A stretch of DNA of 64,000 nucleotides from Anaerocolumna sp. MB42-C2 (GCF_030913705.1 NZ_CP133190.1:1-64000), one strand, 5' to 3'; positions 30,149 to 39,361 are shown, numbered from the stretch's first letter. Program-made: numbers and translations. Notes: generated from the letters alone by a model not told the origin.

Positions 30149-30616
30149 CTATTTGGTGTCATATCCGTTAAAACACCTGAGCATGTAAACAAATGATTCA
30201 AGGTCTGAATCTTCCCATTTTGAAATGCGCTTATAAAACTCTTCTTCTTTTTCCTTAATAGCCTTTAACGCTTTTTCACGGCCTAGTTCTGTTAAAGATA
30301 ACAATACACCGCGGCGGTCTTCCGGGTGAGTCTCACTTTTAACATAGCCTAGGTGTTTCAGCTGGGCAACAAGGCGGCTGACGGAGCTTCGATCCATAGC
30401 AGTTGATTCGGCTAAAAGAGTAGCAGCAGCCGGTCCGTTGGACAGAAGCCAACGGACAATCAGGAAAGCAGCCGGTTGTAATGTCGGATCAAAAACGGCT
30501 GCCGTTCTTACATTTAGCGCATGTGATGCACTAAGCAGCGCATTTAGCTGGTCGCCAAGGCTTAGCTCAAGCTGCATTCTTGATGAATCCGGTTTTGTAA
30601 CGATATTTTCTTCCAT
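30149..30616 (-). CDS. MarR-family transcriptional regulator
   Basis: 155 residues. A winged helix is visible (ATLLAESTAMDRSSVSRLVAQLKHLGYV, then the wing HPEDRRGVLLSLTELG), with N- and C-terminal dimerisation helices. It is divergent from the SDR gene, and two TTGACATATGTCAA-type palindromes fill the space between, so it probably represses both promoters until a small molecule binds. Confidence 0.88.
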   Translation of the reverse strand: MEENIVTKPDSSRMQLELSLGDQLNALLSASHALNVRTAAVFDPTLQPAAFLIVRWLLSNGPAAATLLAESTAMDRSSVSRLVAQLKHLGYVKSETHPEDRRGVLLSLTELGREKALKAIKEKEEEFYKRISKWEDSDLESFVYMLRCFNGYDTK

Positions 30617-30630
30617 AGATTTACCTCACA

Positions 30631-30690
30631 CGAATATACTTGACATATGTCAAACAATATTATATACTTGATATATGTCAAGTATATTCG
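30631..30690. promoter_or_regulatory. Paired palindromic operators between marR and SDR genes
   Basis: TTGACATATGTCAA at 30640-30653 is a perfect palindrome; ACTTGATATATGTCAAGT at 30666-30683 is nearly one. The whole block is also an inverted repeat: CGAATATACTTGACATATG at the left edge pairs with the right edge, with two mismatches over 23 bases. Both divergent start regions lie here. Confidence 0.75.
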
Positions 30691-30778
30691 AAGTTTTGAT
30701 TCGTGTCAAGTAGTCGAATGTCGTATCGTATACAGCAATAAACCTTTGCGTTTAGCACTGGGAATTAAGGAGGATTAT

Positions 30779-31654
30779 ATGTCAACATACCCAATTGCAG
30801 TAGTAACTGGTGCTACCAGCGGTCTTGGACAACTGGCAGCAATTGAATTGGCCAAACGCGGAAAACAACTGGTATTAACGGCCAGAAATGAAAAACGCGC
30901 GGAAGCCGCCGGAAATATTATAAAGGATGCTGTACCTGAAGCAAAAATAGACTTCTATTTCGGTGATCTGTCACTTATGGAGGACGTAAGAAGAATTGGG
31001 AATCAGATTAAAGCTGCACATCCCCAAATCGATATATTGGTGAACAATGCAGGACTGCATGGCTTTGAACAGCGAATAACCAAAGAGGGATTTCCTGAAA
31101 TGATCGCCGTGAATTATCTGGCGCCATGGTTGTTAACACATACGCTATTAGATTCATTAAAAGCTTCAAAAAACGCACGAATAGTTAATGTCTCTTCCGA
31201 AGCATCACGCAATCATGGTGAACTTAAATTGCCAGTGGATTTAACAGATACTACAGAATTTACTGCCAGGGGTTCATCTATGCTTTATGGAAAGACAAAA
31301 CTGCTTGATATTATGTTTACAGGTGAGCTTGGCCGTCAGCTTGATGGAACAGGAGTCACCGCCAATGCATTGAATCCTGGTTTTAATGTGACAGGTCTTG
31401 GCCGAGAATTAGGGTTTTCTTCTGTTCTTTCTAAAATATTGAAAACGCTGCATATAGGAGACCCGAGAAAAGGTGCCGATATCATCGTCCGTTTGGCGAC
31501 AGACTCACAGTATCAGGGCGTGACTGCGGGATATTTTAACGTCGGTACCGGAAAATCCATTGTGCCTATATATCCGGGCGGCGACACCGCCATGCAGGAT
31601 ATTCTATGGAAGGCTACCAAAAGCTTACTGGAACTAAGAGGATACCTTAAATAA
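30779..31654 (+). CDS. Short-chain dehydrogenase/reductase
   Basis: 291 residues from the ATG at 30779, which follows AAGGAGGATTAT. NAD(P)-binding TGATSGLGQ at residues ~11-19, NNAG in DILVNNAGL, and the catalytic pair YGKTK with an upstream serine in NVSSEAS. It resembles retinol-dehydrogenase-like SDRs. It is followed by a truncated MFS exporter, so the original unit was probably an oxidoreductase plus efflux pump under the MarR regulator. Confidence 0.88.
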   Translation: MSTYPIAVVTGATSGLGQLAAIELAKRGKQLVLTARNEKRAEAAGNIIKDAVPEAKIDFYFGDLSLMEDVRRIGNQIKAAHPQIDILVNNAGLHGFEQRITKEGFPEMIAVNYLAPWLLTHTLLDSLKASKNARIVNVSSEASRNHGELKLPVDLTDTTEFTARGSSMLYGKTKLLDIMFTGELGRQLDGTGVTANALNPGFNVTGLGRELGFSSVLSKILKTLHIGDPRKGADIIVRLATDSQYQGVTAGYFNVGTGKSIVPIYPGGDTAMQDILWKATKSLLELRGYLK

Positions 31655-31683
31655 ACACACCAACAGAGAGGCAGAAACACAGA

Positions 31684-31950
31684 ATGATGCAAGAATTGGA
31701 CTACAGAAAAATTAAAAAAGGACCGCTGTTGTTCATTATGATTTTAGGCGCATTTATTGCCGTGTTGAATCAGTCTATTATGAGCGTGACCATTCCAAAA
31801 CTCATTACTGATTTTAATATTGAGACTACAACAGCAGGATGGCTGACTACAGCAATTACTTATGTAATAGTTGTTCTGGTTCTTGCAGTGATTGGAGGAA
31901 CCCTGATAGAGAAGTTCGGTATGGAAAAGAATGTGGAAGAGTTCGCCACA
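31684..31950 (+). pseudogene. N-terminal stub of an MFS (DHA2) drug exporter
   Basis: MMQELDYRKIKKGPLLFIM begins a normal DHA2-type transporter, through helices 1 and 2 (NQSIMSVTIPKLI, then WLTTAITYVI). After the EKFG motif near 31923 the frame passes into the antisense strand of the GH18 gene, so everything after ~80 residues is nonsense, although the ORF stays open to 32166. The gene has lost ~80% of its length by deletion. Confidence 0.8.
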
Positions 31951-33178
31951 GTTGTGGGAAGAAATTCATTGTATTCCAAATACCACATCCGTTCAGCTCA
32001 AATTCCAATACATAATTTACCCAGGCATCCATACTTCTTGCATCACAAAATCTTGCTATATATTCGTCTATTGAGATATATTGGAAATATGCAGAATTTG
32101 TATAGTAATCATATTGTATTTCAACGTTATTATCATAAGCAAGTTCAACAGCCGCGCTATAGTTGATTGCCATTCCCTTTGAAATCCCGGCCTCGTATGG
32201 AAGACCCCATAGATGGCCAATAGTTGATATACCGATCATGAGTTTTTCAGGAGGTATTTTCTGCGTCATATAGATAATGAATTGTCTTACGGTATCATTG
32301 GATATAATGCCGGTTGGAAGACCGGGAAGATATCCCCATTCGTATGATATCAACATGGTGTAATCTACCATCTGCCCAATTTTATCATATTCCAGCTCCT
32401 CATAGATAACATCCGTTAAAATCTCAAAAGCATTTAGACTGAAAGAGTTGAAGACTTTAATGCCTTCCTTGGAGATACGACTGGAGAATTTTCTCATAAA
32501 CTCAACATACCGGCTTCGATCCTCCGGATAAATATAGGGTGTACTGATATTAACTCCATAATAGCCTTTGGATTTTAAGATTATTAATAGATTATCAATA
32601 AATTGTTCCTGACTTACCGGATTCATGAGAATCGTATGGGTTACATTGCTTTCTTCGGTCTGGCTTTCCCCCGCCACCACCATCATGATTGGCGCAGCCC
32701 CGAAAGCATTTGCCATCTGTATTAATTCTTCATCATCTATATTATAAATTTCCCCCTGTTCAGATACTCGGTAACTGAAGATTGTAAGATAAGTTAAGTA
32801 AGGTAGTATTTTTTTCAAGGTAGCTTGGTCGACAAAGGGATATACATATCCATTCACGGATATTGTAGCCTTTTTGGCATCCGCATAACTTATCACAAGC
32901 GTTTCTCCCTGATAAATATACTGCCGGTTAGATAAATAAGCATTATTTCGTAATAGTTGCATGACCGTAACATCATGTTTATCAGCAATGCTTCCTAAGG
33001 TATCGCCTTCCTGAACTGTATAGGTTATTTTCGGATATAAAATCACCAGGGTTTCACCCACAACTAATTTATCCGGATCACTTATTTCATTCTCAAGGAG
33101 CAATCTTTCCTGTAAAACCCTATATTGTTCTGCTATAGATTGGGTTGTATCTCCTTCTTGTACCACATGAATAATCAT
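31856..33178 (-). CDS. LysM / GH18-like protein with altered active site and chimeric tail
   Basis: 440 residues. Two LysM repeats bind glycan (VVQEGDTTQSIAEQYRV and YTVQEGDTLGSIADKHDV), followed by a GH18 barrel of the YaaH/SleL spore-hydrolase type. The catalytic DxxDxDxE strand is replaced: the segment reads YYGVNISTPYIYPEDR, lacking both the Asp and the Glu. After FPQLWRTL near 31930 the last ~25 residues are read from antisense MFS sequence. It may still bind cell wall; hydrolysis is doubtful. ATG follows GGGAGTATCT. Confidence 0.75.
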   Translation of the reverse strand: MIIHVVQEGDTTQSIAEQYRVLQERLLLENEISDPDKLVVGETLVILYPKITYTVQEGDTLGSIADKHDVTVMQLLRNNAYLSNRQYIYQGETLVISYADAKKATISVNGYVYPFVDQATLKKILPYLTYLTIFSYRVSEQGEIYNIDDEELIQMANAFGAAPIMMVVAGESQTEESNVTHTILMNPVSQEQFIDNLLIILKSKGYYGVNISTPYIYPEDRSRYVEFMRKFSSRISKEGIKVFNSFSLNAFEILTDVIYEELEYDKIGQMVDYTMLISYEWGYLPGLPTGIISNDTVRQFIIYMTQKIPPEKLMIGISTIGHLWGLPYEAGISKGMAINYSAAVELAYDNNVEIQYDYYTNSAYFQYISIDEYIARFCDARSMDAWVNYVLEFELNGCGIWNTMNFFPQLWRTLPHSFPYRTSLSGFLQSLQEPEQLLHK

Positions 33179-33371
33179 AGATACTCCCTCATGCTGTTAA
33201 CTTATATTATTATATGATAACTGAAACAATGCGTACCTAAGCTATTAACTTTGGAGCCTACAATCTAACACTGTAAAGTAAATATTCTAAATGTTATTAC
33301 AATTATAGTCATAGTAAACTTCATAAGTTGATTACATATAATGTATTATAAATTAATAAAGGGAAAATAGC

Positions 33372-33992
33372 ATGAATGAAAACGGAAAATACTCATTCTA
33401 TAATAATATAAACTCATCAAGAAATAACATGTATAATGAGAAGTGCCCCTCGGCATTTTATCTAAATTCTTATTATACTCAGACATATGACAATAACGTA
33501 AATTATATGAAGCAATTTCCTAATCAATATAATTCATATTTTTATGGGACGAAGCACAATAATTATTGTAATTGTTTTCATAAAACAACTGATTATGGAC
33601 CGGAACCGTTTGTAGTTAATATAACAGAGGCTACTAAACAAAACAATACGTTTCGTACTGCTTTATGGACAGGAAACTATTTACAACTCACCTTAATGAG
33701 CATTAATTTGGGAGAAGATATAGGTTTAGAGATTCATCCTGATCTCGATCAATTCATACGTATTGAAGAAGGCCAGGGAATTGTTCAAATGGGAGATCGT
33801 AAAGATAGATTGGATTTTCAAGTAAACGTCTATGATGATTTTGTTTTTATCATCCCAGCCGGAACTTGGCACAATCTCATTAATACTGGGTGTACACCAC
33901 TTAAATTATATTCAATTTATGCACCACCTCAGCACCCAAAAGGCACTATTCATGAAACAAAAGCAGACGCAGAAGAGGCCGAAAACGGATAA
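33372..33992 (+). CDS. Cupin-domain protein with Asn/Tyr-rich N-terminus
   Basis: 206 residues. Residues 1-75 are rich in Asn, Tyr and Ser without hydrophobic runs (NYMKQFPNQYNSYFYG, then NNYCNCFHK), like spore-coat proteins. Residues ~85-195 are a cupin: IHPDLDQFIRIEEGQG, then FIIPAGTWHNLIN, with a likely metal-binding histidine set. The end, APPQHPKGTIHETKADAEEA, is common in cupins of spore formers. A sporulation role is a guess from composition. Confidence 0.75.
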   Translation: MNENGKYSFYNNINSSRNNMYNEKCPSAFYLNSYYTQTYDNNVNYMKQFPNQYNSYFYGTKHNNYCNCFHKTTDYGPEPFVVNITEATKQNNTFRTALWTGNYLQLTLMSINLGEDIGLEIHPDLDQFIRIEEGQGIVQMGDRKDRLDFQVNVYDDFVFIIPAGTWHNLINTGCTPLKLYSIYAPPQHPKGTIHETKADAEEAENG

Positions 33993-34028
33993 TAAAAGAT
34001 AATTCTAATAATCAGACCGATATCCGAC

Positions 34029-34084
34029 ATCCCTGAAATACACATAAAGTGAAAATTTAACCTTATGTATTTCAGGGATTTTAT
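34029..34084 (+). terminator. Terminator after cupin gene
   Basis: Long stem ATCCCTGAAATAC(A)CATAA pairing with TTATGTATTTCAGGGAT around a 16-base loop, then TTTTATT. Confidence 0.75.
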
Positions 34085-34149
34085 TATATACAGATTATTC
34101 AAGGTCTTTTCTTACTTTATTCCAGTATGGCTTATAGATAAAAATTGTG

Positions 34150-34479
34150 TGATACGGTCACAGATTTTTAGACAAGTTTATTTATTCTGGTGTTAATGGA
34201 TCCGGAACTGTTTTTAAACAGTATAATATCGATGTACGCATAAATAGTGAAGTTACTGCAATCGATCGGAAAAATAAAATGGTAACAGTAAAGAATGCAG
34301 ATTCAAATGAAGAATATACGGAAACATATGATAAATTGATATTATCCCCCGGAGCCTCTCCTTTAGTACCAAAGCTTCCGGGTATAGAAAACGTAAATAT
34401 TTTTACGGTACGAAATGTAGTTGACATTGATGAATTAAATCAATTTGTAAAACAAAAGAATTGTAAGAAGAGGTATTGA
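34150..34479 (+). pseudogene. Internal fragment of a CoA-disulfide-reductase-like FAD oxidoreductase
   Basis: Open from about 34150 (RFLDKFIYSGVNG) through NIDVRINSEVTAIDR, YDKLILSPGASPLVPKLPG to a stop at 34477-34479. This is residues ~60-160 of a pyridine nucleotide-disulfide oxidoreductase. The FAD-binding N-terminus and the NAD and dimer domains are missing. A piece of the C-terminal domain of a similar enzyme lies at 44600. Confidence 0.7.
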
Positions 34480-34703
34480 TTCAGTGCGAATGAAAATATT
34501 TTTGGTTTCTATTGGTTATAACCTTTATAAATATCACAATAAACAGATGAAGCTCCGAAGGACAGCCTAGTCTAAATATACGATTGTCTATGGGGATGGG
34601 GATTTATGCCCTTTTATAATCAACATGACTTCTTATTTCAAGGAAAAGAAGCCATGAAAAAATGATTACTCATTTTTTCACAGCCCCTTTTTTATAAGCA
34701 GAT

Positions 34704-35105
34704 TTACTCAGTAACGATATCATATTCCCAATCAATGATACCACCAAAATCGTAGACCTTTAAGTATCCCAGTTCAACAAGGTCGGCCGCAGCAAGAGCG
34801 CTTCTTCGACCACTACGGCAATATACCAAGATAGTAGCAGATTTGTCAGTCAATGATTCTTCGGCCTTTTCTAAAATTTCAGTATCAGGAATGAGAATTG
34901 CGCCCTCAATATGACCTGTTTTATATTCTTCTTCTGTTCTTACGTCTAAAATAGTAATAGAGCTGTCATCATCCATCATTTCTTTTGCTTCTTTTGCAGT
35001 TAGTTTAGAATAACCAGAATAAGAAGAATCATTTTCTCTGCCACACCCGCTTAATGTAGTTGTGATGAGGATTAGTAATAATATCAATAAATATTTTGTT
35101 TTCAT
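34704..35105 (-). CDS. Rhodanese-domain lipoprotein
   Basis: 133 residues. A lipoprotein signal with lipobox TLSGC (Cys ~21) anchors it outside the membrane. The rest is one rhodanese domain (ITILDVRTEEEYKTGHIEGAI) with the active-site loop YCRSGRRS, whose cysteine carries persulfide. It would transfer sulfane sulfur outside the cytoplasm. Single gene, convergent with the oxidoreductase remnant. Confidence 0.88.
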   Translation of the reverse strand: MKTKYLLILLLILITTTLSGCGRENDSSYSGYSKLTAKEAKEMMDDDSSITILDVRTEEEYKTGHIEGAILIPDTEILEKAEESLTDKSATILVYCRSGRRSALAAADLVELGYLKVYDFGGIIDWEYDIVTE

Positions 35106-35427
35106 TCAAAATCCTTTCTTTAAACAATTGCAGATTCATAGGAGCGAATAAATATAGACGGTTTCAGATATGACTTTTTGTATAGTATATAAGTATAAAA
35201 TTATAATATCTGTGACACAATCACATTCAAGCCAAAAAATGAATCCAATGATTTTATCTGGTACTACAACGTTTCATGAATTCTATGGATGATGGTTAAA
35301 GAAATTTGCTTAACTTTTTATACTATAAAAAATAATTTTTATCAAAGGAAAGTGTGCCAAAGGAGAAGAAAAGTTCTTACTGTTTATTAGATGAAATGAG
35401 AAAAATTTTATAAATATTATATTTTTA

Positions 35428-35483
35428 TTGTTAATTATATACATGGAAATTATAAAATAAAGATGTTATAATTGGCATATGCT
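35428..35483 (+). promoter_or_regulatory. modA upstream region with GGCATATGCT palindrome
   Basis: GGCATATGCT lies at 35474-35483. Possible promoters are TTGTTA-17-TATAAA (35428-35456) or a TATAAT at 35467-35472 directly next to the site. The same palindrome occurs at the start site of other promoters in this window (39691, 45651, 46469, 51447). The rest of the 614-base gap (35106-35719) shows AT-rich DNA and one hairpin, no gene. Confidence 0.5.
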
Positions 35484-35510
35484 TAAAATTAAATAAGAAA
35501 TGGACAAACA

Positions 35511-35550
35511 AAAGCGTTTCCCTTTTATAGGAGGGAAGCGCTTTTTTCTT
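35511..35550 (+). terminator. Hairpin in the modA leader
   Basis: AAAGCGTTTCCC pairs with GGGAAGCGCTTT (one bulge) and is followed by TTTTCTT. It lies between the palindromic promoter and modA, so it may be an attenuator of the transporter genes, or the end of a short upstream transcript. Confidence 0.55.
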
Positions 35551-35719
35551 AACATAAGACATCTGTCATGGGTAGACATCGCTGTTTAATTATAAAAAGA
35601 ATTTATAAATTTCTTATTTGTTTTCAAGTATTTGTATCAGTTACTGCATAATTCGTGATTAGTAATTGAAATTGTCAGTGCTGAAAGTTAATTCACATAA
35701 TTTTAAAAGGAGGGTTCGT

Positions 35720-36565
35720 ATGAAAAGAGGAAAAATAATCTACATTTTAATTTCTATTTGTTTTGGGGTGGTTATGCTTACTGCATGCACGTCGAAAACT
35801 ATAACAACTGAATCTGCTAACGAAAAGGATACAATTGAGACGGATGATAAGAGTAATGATATGGTAACTACAGAAGTACAAAGCACATTAGAAGGTAAGA
35901 CACTATTTGTATATTGCGGAGCGGGAATGACAAAACCATTTACTGAAATAGTGGAGGACTTTCAAAATGAATCAGGAGCAACAGTAGAAGTAACTTATGC
36001 AAATGCAGCACAGATAATTTCACAGATTACTGCTTCTAATGAAGGTGATTTATTTATTGCAGGTGATCAGGGAGAACTTTCTGCTATACAAGATGAGTAT
36101 GTTGCAAATACAAAAATTCTTGTAAAGCATATTCCCGTAATTGCAGTTCAAACAGGGAATCCCAAGGAAATCAGTACTTTGATAGACTTTGCAAATGAGG
36201 GCGTCAAAGTGGTTCTTGGAGATAGTGAGGCTACACCGATAGGAAAAATTTCTGATAAGGCTTTAACGGATGCCGGTGTTCTTGATAATGTAAACGTAAT
36301 TGCACGGACAACAACTGCTCCTGAAATTACTACAGCTCTTTCATTAGGGCAGTGTGATGCAGCAATAATATGGAAGGAGAATACAAACGCAGAGGGAATA
36401 GAAGTTGTTGAAACTACGGATATGGATCAATATATAAAAATCATTCCGGCTGCCAGTTTAAAATGCAGTACAAATACAGAGGTGCTGGAAGCTTTTCTTA
36501 CATATCTGGATACTGACGCAGCAAAAAGCATTTGGGAAAGTTATGGGTATGAGCTAATAAATTAG
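35720..36565 (+). CDS. modA: Molybdate-type ABC transporter substrate-binding lipoprotein
   Basis: 281 residues from ATG 35720, which follows AAAAGGAGGGTTCGT. Signal with lipobox LTAC, an acidic linker, then a ModA fold (LFVYCGAGMTKPFTEIVEDF, ITASNEGDLFIAGDQ, VVLGDSEATPIGK). Oxyanion-binding serine and threonine residues typical of ModA/WtpA are plausible, but molybdate, tungstate and sulfate cannot be separated by eye. First gene of modABC. Confidence 0.82.
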   Translation: MKRGKIIYILISICFGVVMLTACTSKTITTESANEKDTIETDDKSNDMVTTEVQSTLEGKTLFVYCGAGMTKPFTEIVEDFQNESGATVEVTYANAAQIISQITASNEGDLFIAGDQGELSAIQDEYVANTKILVKHIPVIAVQTGNPKEISTLIDFANEGVKVVLGDSEATPIGKISDKALTDAGVLDNVNVIARTTTAPEITTALSLGQCDAAIIWKENTNAEGIEVVETTDMDQYIKIIPAASLKCSTNTEVLEAFLTYLDTDAAKSIWESYGYELIN

Positions 36566-36649
36566 CATACATAGGGAAGTGTGAAAGAAAATTTAAGTAA
36601 GAAAGGTTGCCATATGTGGATTCTTTCACCCTTTTATTATTTGTGGCAG

Positions 36650-36671
36650 TATCGCAGGCCGGCCTGCGATA
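36650..36671. repeat. Perfect 22-bp GC-rich palindrome between modA and modB
   Basis: TATCGCAGGCC followed by its exact complement. It is strikingly GC-rich for this genome. Around it are inverted copies of GTGAAAGAA-type sequence (36582, 36688) and a CCGCTGTGAGCGG hairpin (36752). The 217-base gap thus holds a set of nested structures rather than a gene. Confidence 0.6.
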
Positions 36672-36782
36672 TGCAATGGGTGTAAAGAGTGAAAGAAAAG
36701 CATTTTCACTCCGAAAGAACCCATAATACGGCTTCTTTCATTAGATATTACGCCGCTGTGAGCGGCAAAATGAGAGGAAAAT

Positions 36783-37595
36783 ATGAAAAAAAAACCTTTG
36801 CGTTCAAGTATGTTTGATAAATTCACAATAGCAGTAGCATTTTTTGTGATTACTATTATTTTTATTACAGTAATGACTATTATTATTAAAGGTTTTCCTT
36901 ATATAGGATGGACTTTCCGCTCGCAGGAAGTGATTTTTGCAATTAAACTCAGCTTGTATACTGCTAGTGTGTCAACTGTAATATGCATTATTTTAGCAGT
37001 TCCCACAGCATATGCCTTAATCAAAACGAATATGCCTCTTAAGAGGTTTTCACAAGTTTTGCTTGAACTACCGCTTTCCCTTCCATATCTGGTTATAGGT
37101 CTTAGCCTTTTACTGATTTTTTCCTCTGATCTTGGTAAATGGCTGAATACTATAGGTTTTAAAGTTGTCTTTTCTCAAAAAGGAATTATCATAGCACATA
37201 TCTTTGTTAACCTGCCTTTTGTAATTCGAATTGTTAAGACCGCATTCCAGGAAGTAGATGTTCGTCTTGAATTTATAGCCAGAATGCTTGGGGCAACGAA
37301 AGCACAAAGTTTTTGGACAGTTACAATGCCCCTTTCAAAAAACACCATTATAGGAGCTATTATTTTAGCATGGTCCAGAGCTTTAGGAGAATTTGGCGCC
37401 ACCTTAATGTTGGTGGGAACAACCAGAATGAAGACAGAAACACTGCCGGCAAGTATTTACTTAAATATGGCAACAGGTGATATGGGTGCGGCTATGGCTT
37501 CGGCAGTAATTCTTCTTTTAATCTCAGCGATTTCTCTATTCCTATTTAACAGTCTAAACAGAAATTCGGAAGGAAATAGAATTAAACTTTATTAA
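36783..37595 (+). CDS. modB: Molybdate-type ABC transporter permease
   Basis: 270 residues, six membrane helices. The EAA-like loop that contacts the ATPase is ARMLGATKAQSFWTVTMPLSKNTIIG; GEFGATLMLVG is typical of ModB/CysT permeases. ATG follows AGAGGAAAAT. Works with the binding protein before it and the ATPase after it. Confidence 0.85.
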   Translation: MKKKPLRSSMFDKFTIAVAFFVITIIFITVMTIIIKGFPYIGWTFRSQEVIFAIKLSLYTASVSTVICIILAVPTAYALIKTNMPLKRFSQVLLELPLSLPYLVIGLSLLLIFSSDLGKWLNTIGFKVVFSQKGIIIAHIFVNLPFVIRIVKTAFQEVDVRLEFIARMLGATKAQSFWTVTMPLSKNTIIGAIILAWSRALGEFGATLMLVGTTRMKTETLPASIYLNMATGDMGAAMASAVILLLISAISLFLFNSLNRNSEGNRIKLY

Positions 37596-37608
37596 GGAGG
37601 CTGCTGTA

Positions 37609-38325
37609 ATGATTCACGTTAATCGTTTTTCAATACGGATTCATAATTTTAAATTGACTAATATACAGCTTGAAATATCTGAAAGCGAAATTTTTGCAAT
37701 ACTAGGTAAAACAGGATCAGGTAAAACCATGTTACTTGAATCAATAGCAGGTTTTTACAGGGGGGATTCCGGTGCTGTCTATATACAGGGAACCGATGTC
37801 GTTGATATAGAACCGGAAAACAGGCAGATAGGGTTCGTTTACCAAGATTTTGGCCTTTTTCCCCACATGACAGTGTATGAAAATATACAGTATGGTTTAA
37901 AAATGCATAAGATAAATAAAAAAAATAGCGACAAGACTGTACGTGACATGGCTCAATTATTAGGTATTGAATATATCCTGGAACAATATCCAAGTACTTT
38001 GAGTGGTGGAGAACGCCAGAGAACGGCATTAGCCAGAGCGCTTGTCCTAAATCCTAAAATCCTGCTTATGGATGAACCATTTTCAGCACTCGATCCCAAA
38101 ACTAGAAATCAAATGTATGAACTAATAAAGAAAATTCATAGTACATTTCATTGCACCATACTGTTTGTAACACATAATTTTCATGAAGCACAGCGGATGG
38201 CAGAACGTATCGGCATAATGGTGAATGGAGAACTTAGAACTGTTTGTAAGTCAGATGATTTATTTCAAAGATATGAGGATTTAGAAATCGAAGAATTTTT
38301 AGGAGAAAATTTTAATGACAATTGA
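37609..38325 (+). CDS. modC: Molybdate-type ABC transporter ATP-binding protein
   Basis: 238 residues. Walker A GKTGSGKT (33-40), Q loop in FVYQDFGLFPHM, signature TLSGGERQR, Walker B ILLMDEPFSALDP, H loop FVTHNFHEA. It lacks the C-terminal MOP molybdate-sensing domain of E. coli ModC, being just the ATPase core. Overlaps the next gene by 11 bases. Confidence 0.87.
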   Translation: MIHVNRFSIRIHNFKLTNIQLEISESEIFAILGKTGSGKTMLLESIAGFYRGDSGAVYIQGTDVVDIEPENRQIGFVYQDFGLFPHMTVYENIQYGLKMHKINKKNSDKTVRDMAQLLGIEYILEQYPSTLSGGERQRTALARALVLNPKILLMDEPFSALDPKTRNQMYELIKKIHSTFHCTILFVTHNFHEAQRMAERIGIMVNGELRTVCKSDDLFQRYEDLEIEEFLGENFNDN

Positions 38326-39058
38326 ACAAATATATAAAGTGTTAAGAGAAGGGTTAAGAGAAATTATAAAACAAAATAATTTAACAGAATCGCAGATTTG
38401 CATCACATCGAAAGCTCTAACACCGGAAGAAGCCATTGGCATTACACAAAGAAAGGATTTTCCAATATTAGTAGGAAAAGAAATTATGCTGCAAGCTTTA
38501 TTTCGGGAGGGAGAGGGACAGTCATTTACAGACTCCCCGGCAGTCTTTTACGGAGGTCTGGATGAAATATTAGAGATGGATATTGTGAATGATGCACATG
38601 CAAGAGGACTTTTTATAGCTACCTTAAATGCAGTAATGAAACAGGTAGGATTAGTCGAAAATACAATTCATTGTAAGAATAAAGAACCAGAGTTATGTGC
38701 TCAAAAATTTGTTACCCACATCCGAACAAATTACGGTAACCCTAAAATTGCCTTAATTGGGTATCAGCCGGCATTATTGGAACATTTATCAAATGAATTT
38801 AATTTGAGGGTTCTGGATTTAAATCCGGACAATATTGGAAAATAAAAATATGGTATTGTTGTAGAAGATGGATTGAAAGATTTTGAACAAGTTGTAGTAA
38901 AATGGGCAGATTTGGTTCTTTGTACAGGAAGCACAATCTGTAATGGTTCAATTGTAAACTTTTTGAATTTAGATAAAGAAGTATTATTTTTTGGAACAAC
39001 CCTTGCGGGTGCAGCACAGATGTTAAGCCTAAAAAGAGTGTGTTTTTATTCTTCGTAA
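38315..39058 (+). pseudogene. DUF364 (putative heavy-metal chelation) protein, in-frame stop
   Basis: Residues 1-176 read normally (MTIEQIYKVLREGL, then PKIALIGYQPALLEHL and VLDLNPDNIGK). A TAA at 38843-38845 interrupts, and the same frame continues KYGIVVEDGLKDFE, WADLVLCTGSTICNG, FFGTTLAGAAQMLSLKR to a stop at 39056. Family members have a charged residue such as Glu at this point (GKEK-type), so GAA to TAA is the likely change. DUF364 genes often follow Mo or FecCD-type transporters. Confidence 0.8.
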
Positions 39059-39306
39059 TTGCATTAAAAATTATTGTGTGTAATGAATCAAATACCCGAT
39101 GCGTGTATTCTCCGGAGCAGGAGAAAGATATTGATGGGCTGGAAATCTCATTTCTTCCGCTTTCAGTTAAACTGAAAGAAAACAGTATTATTTTTAATGA
39201 CAAAGCCGAATGTGACTTTCATGATAATAAATTTCTTATTCAAACCTACCATAGTACAGTAAAAAATATGTGCTCAGATTGTTCCAGTTGCCGTCAATGC
39301 CACTAA
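39040..39306 (+). CDS. Doubtful cysteine-rich ORF
   Basis: 88 codons overlapping the end of the DUF364 remnant. The tail CSDCSSCRQCH could be a metal-binding end, but there is no clear binding site and no family was recognised. It may be the 3' part of another decayed gene. Confidence 0.2.
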   Translation: MFLFFVIALKIIVCNESNTRCVYSPEQEKDIDGLEISFLPLSVKLKENSIIFNDKAECDFHDNKFLIQTYHSTVKNMCSDCSSCRQCH

Positions 39307-39361
39307 TAAAAAAATAAATCCTATCATATTGAGAAGATTTATTAAAGGGGGGAAAATGGTA

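Noticed and set aside
30640-30653. CATATG in TTGACATATGTCAA as part of the RGCATATGMT set
   Set aside because: Its flanks are TTGA/TCAA rather than GC, it is tied to a divergent MarR gene, and it occurs as a pair. It is a MarR-type operator.
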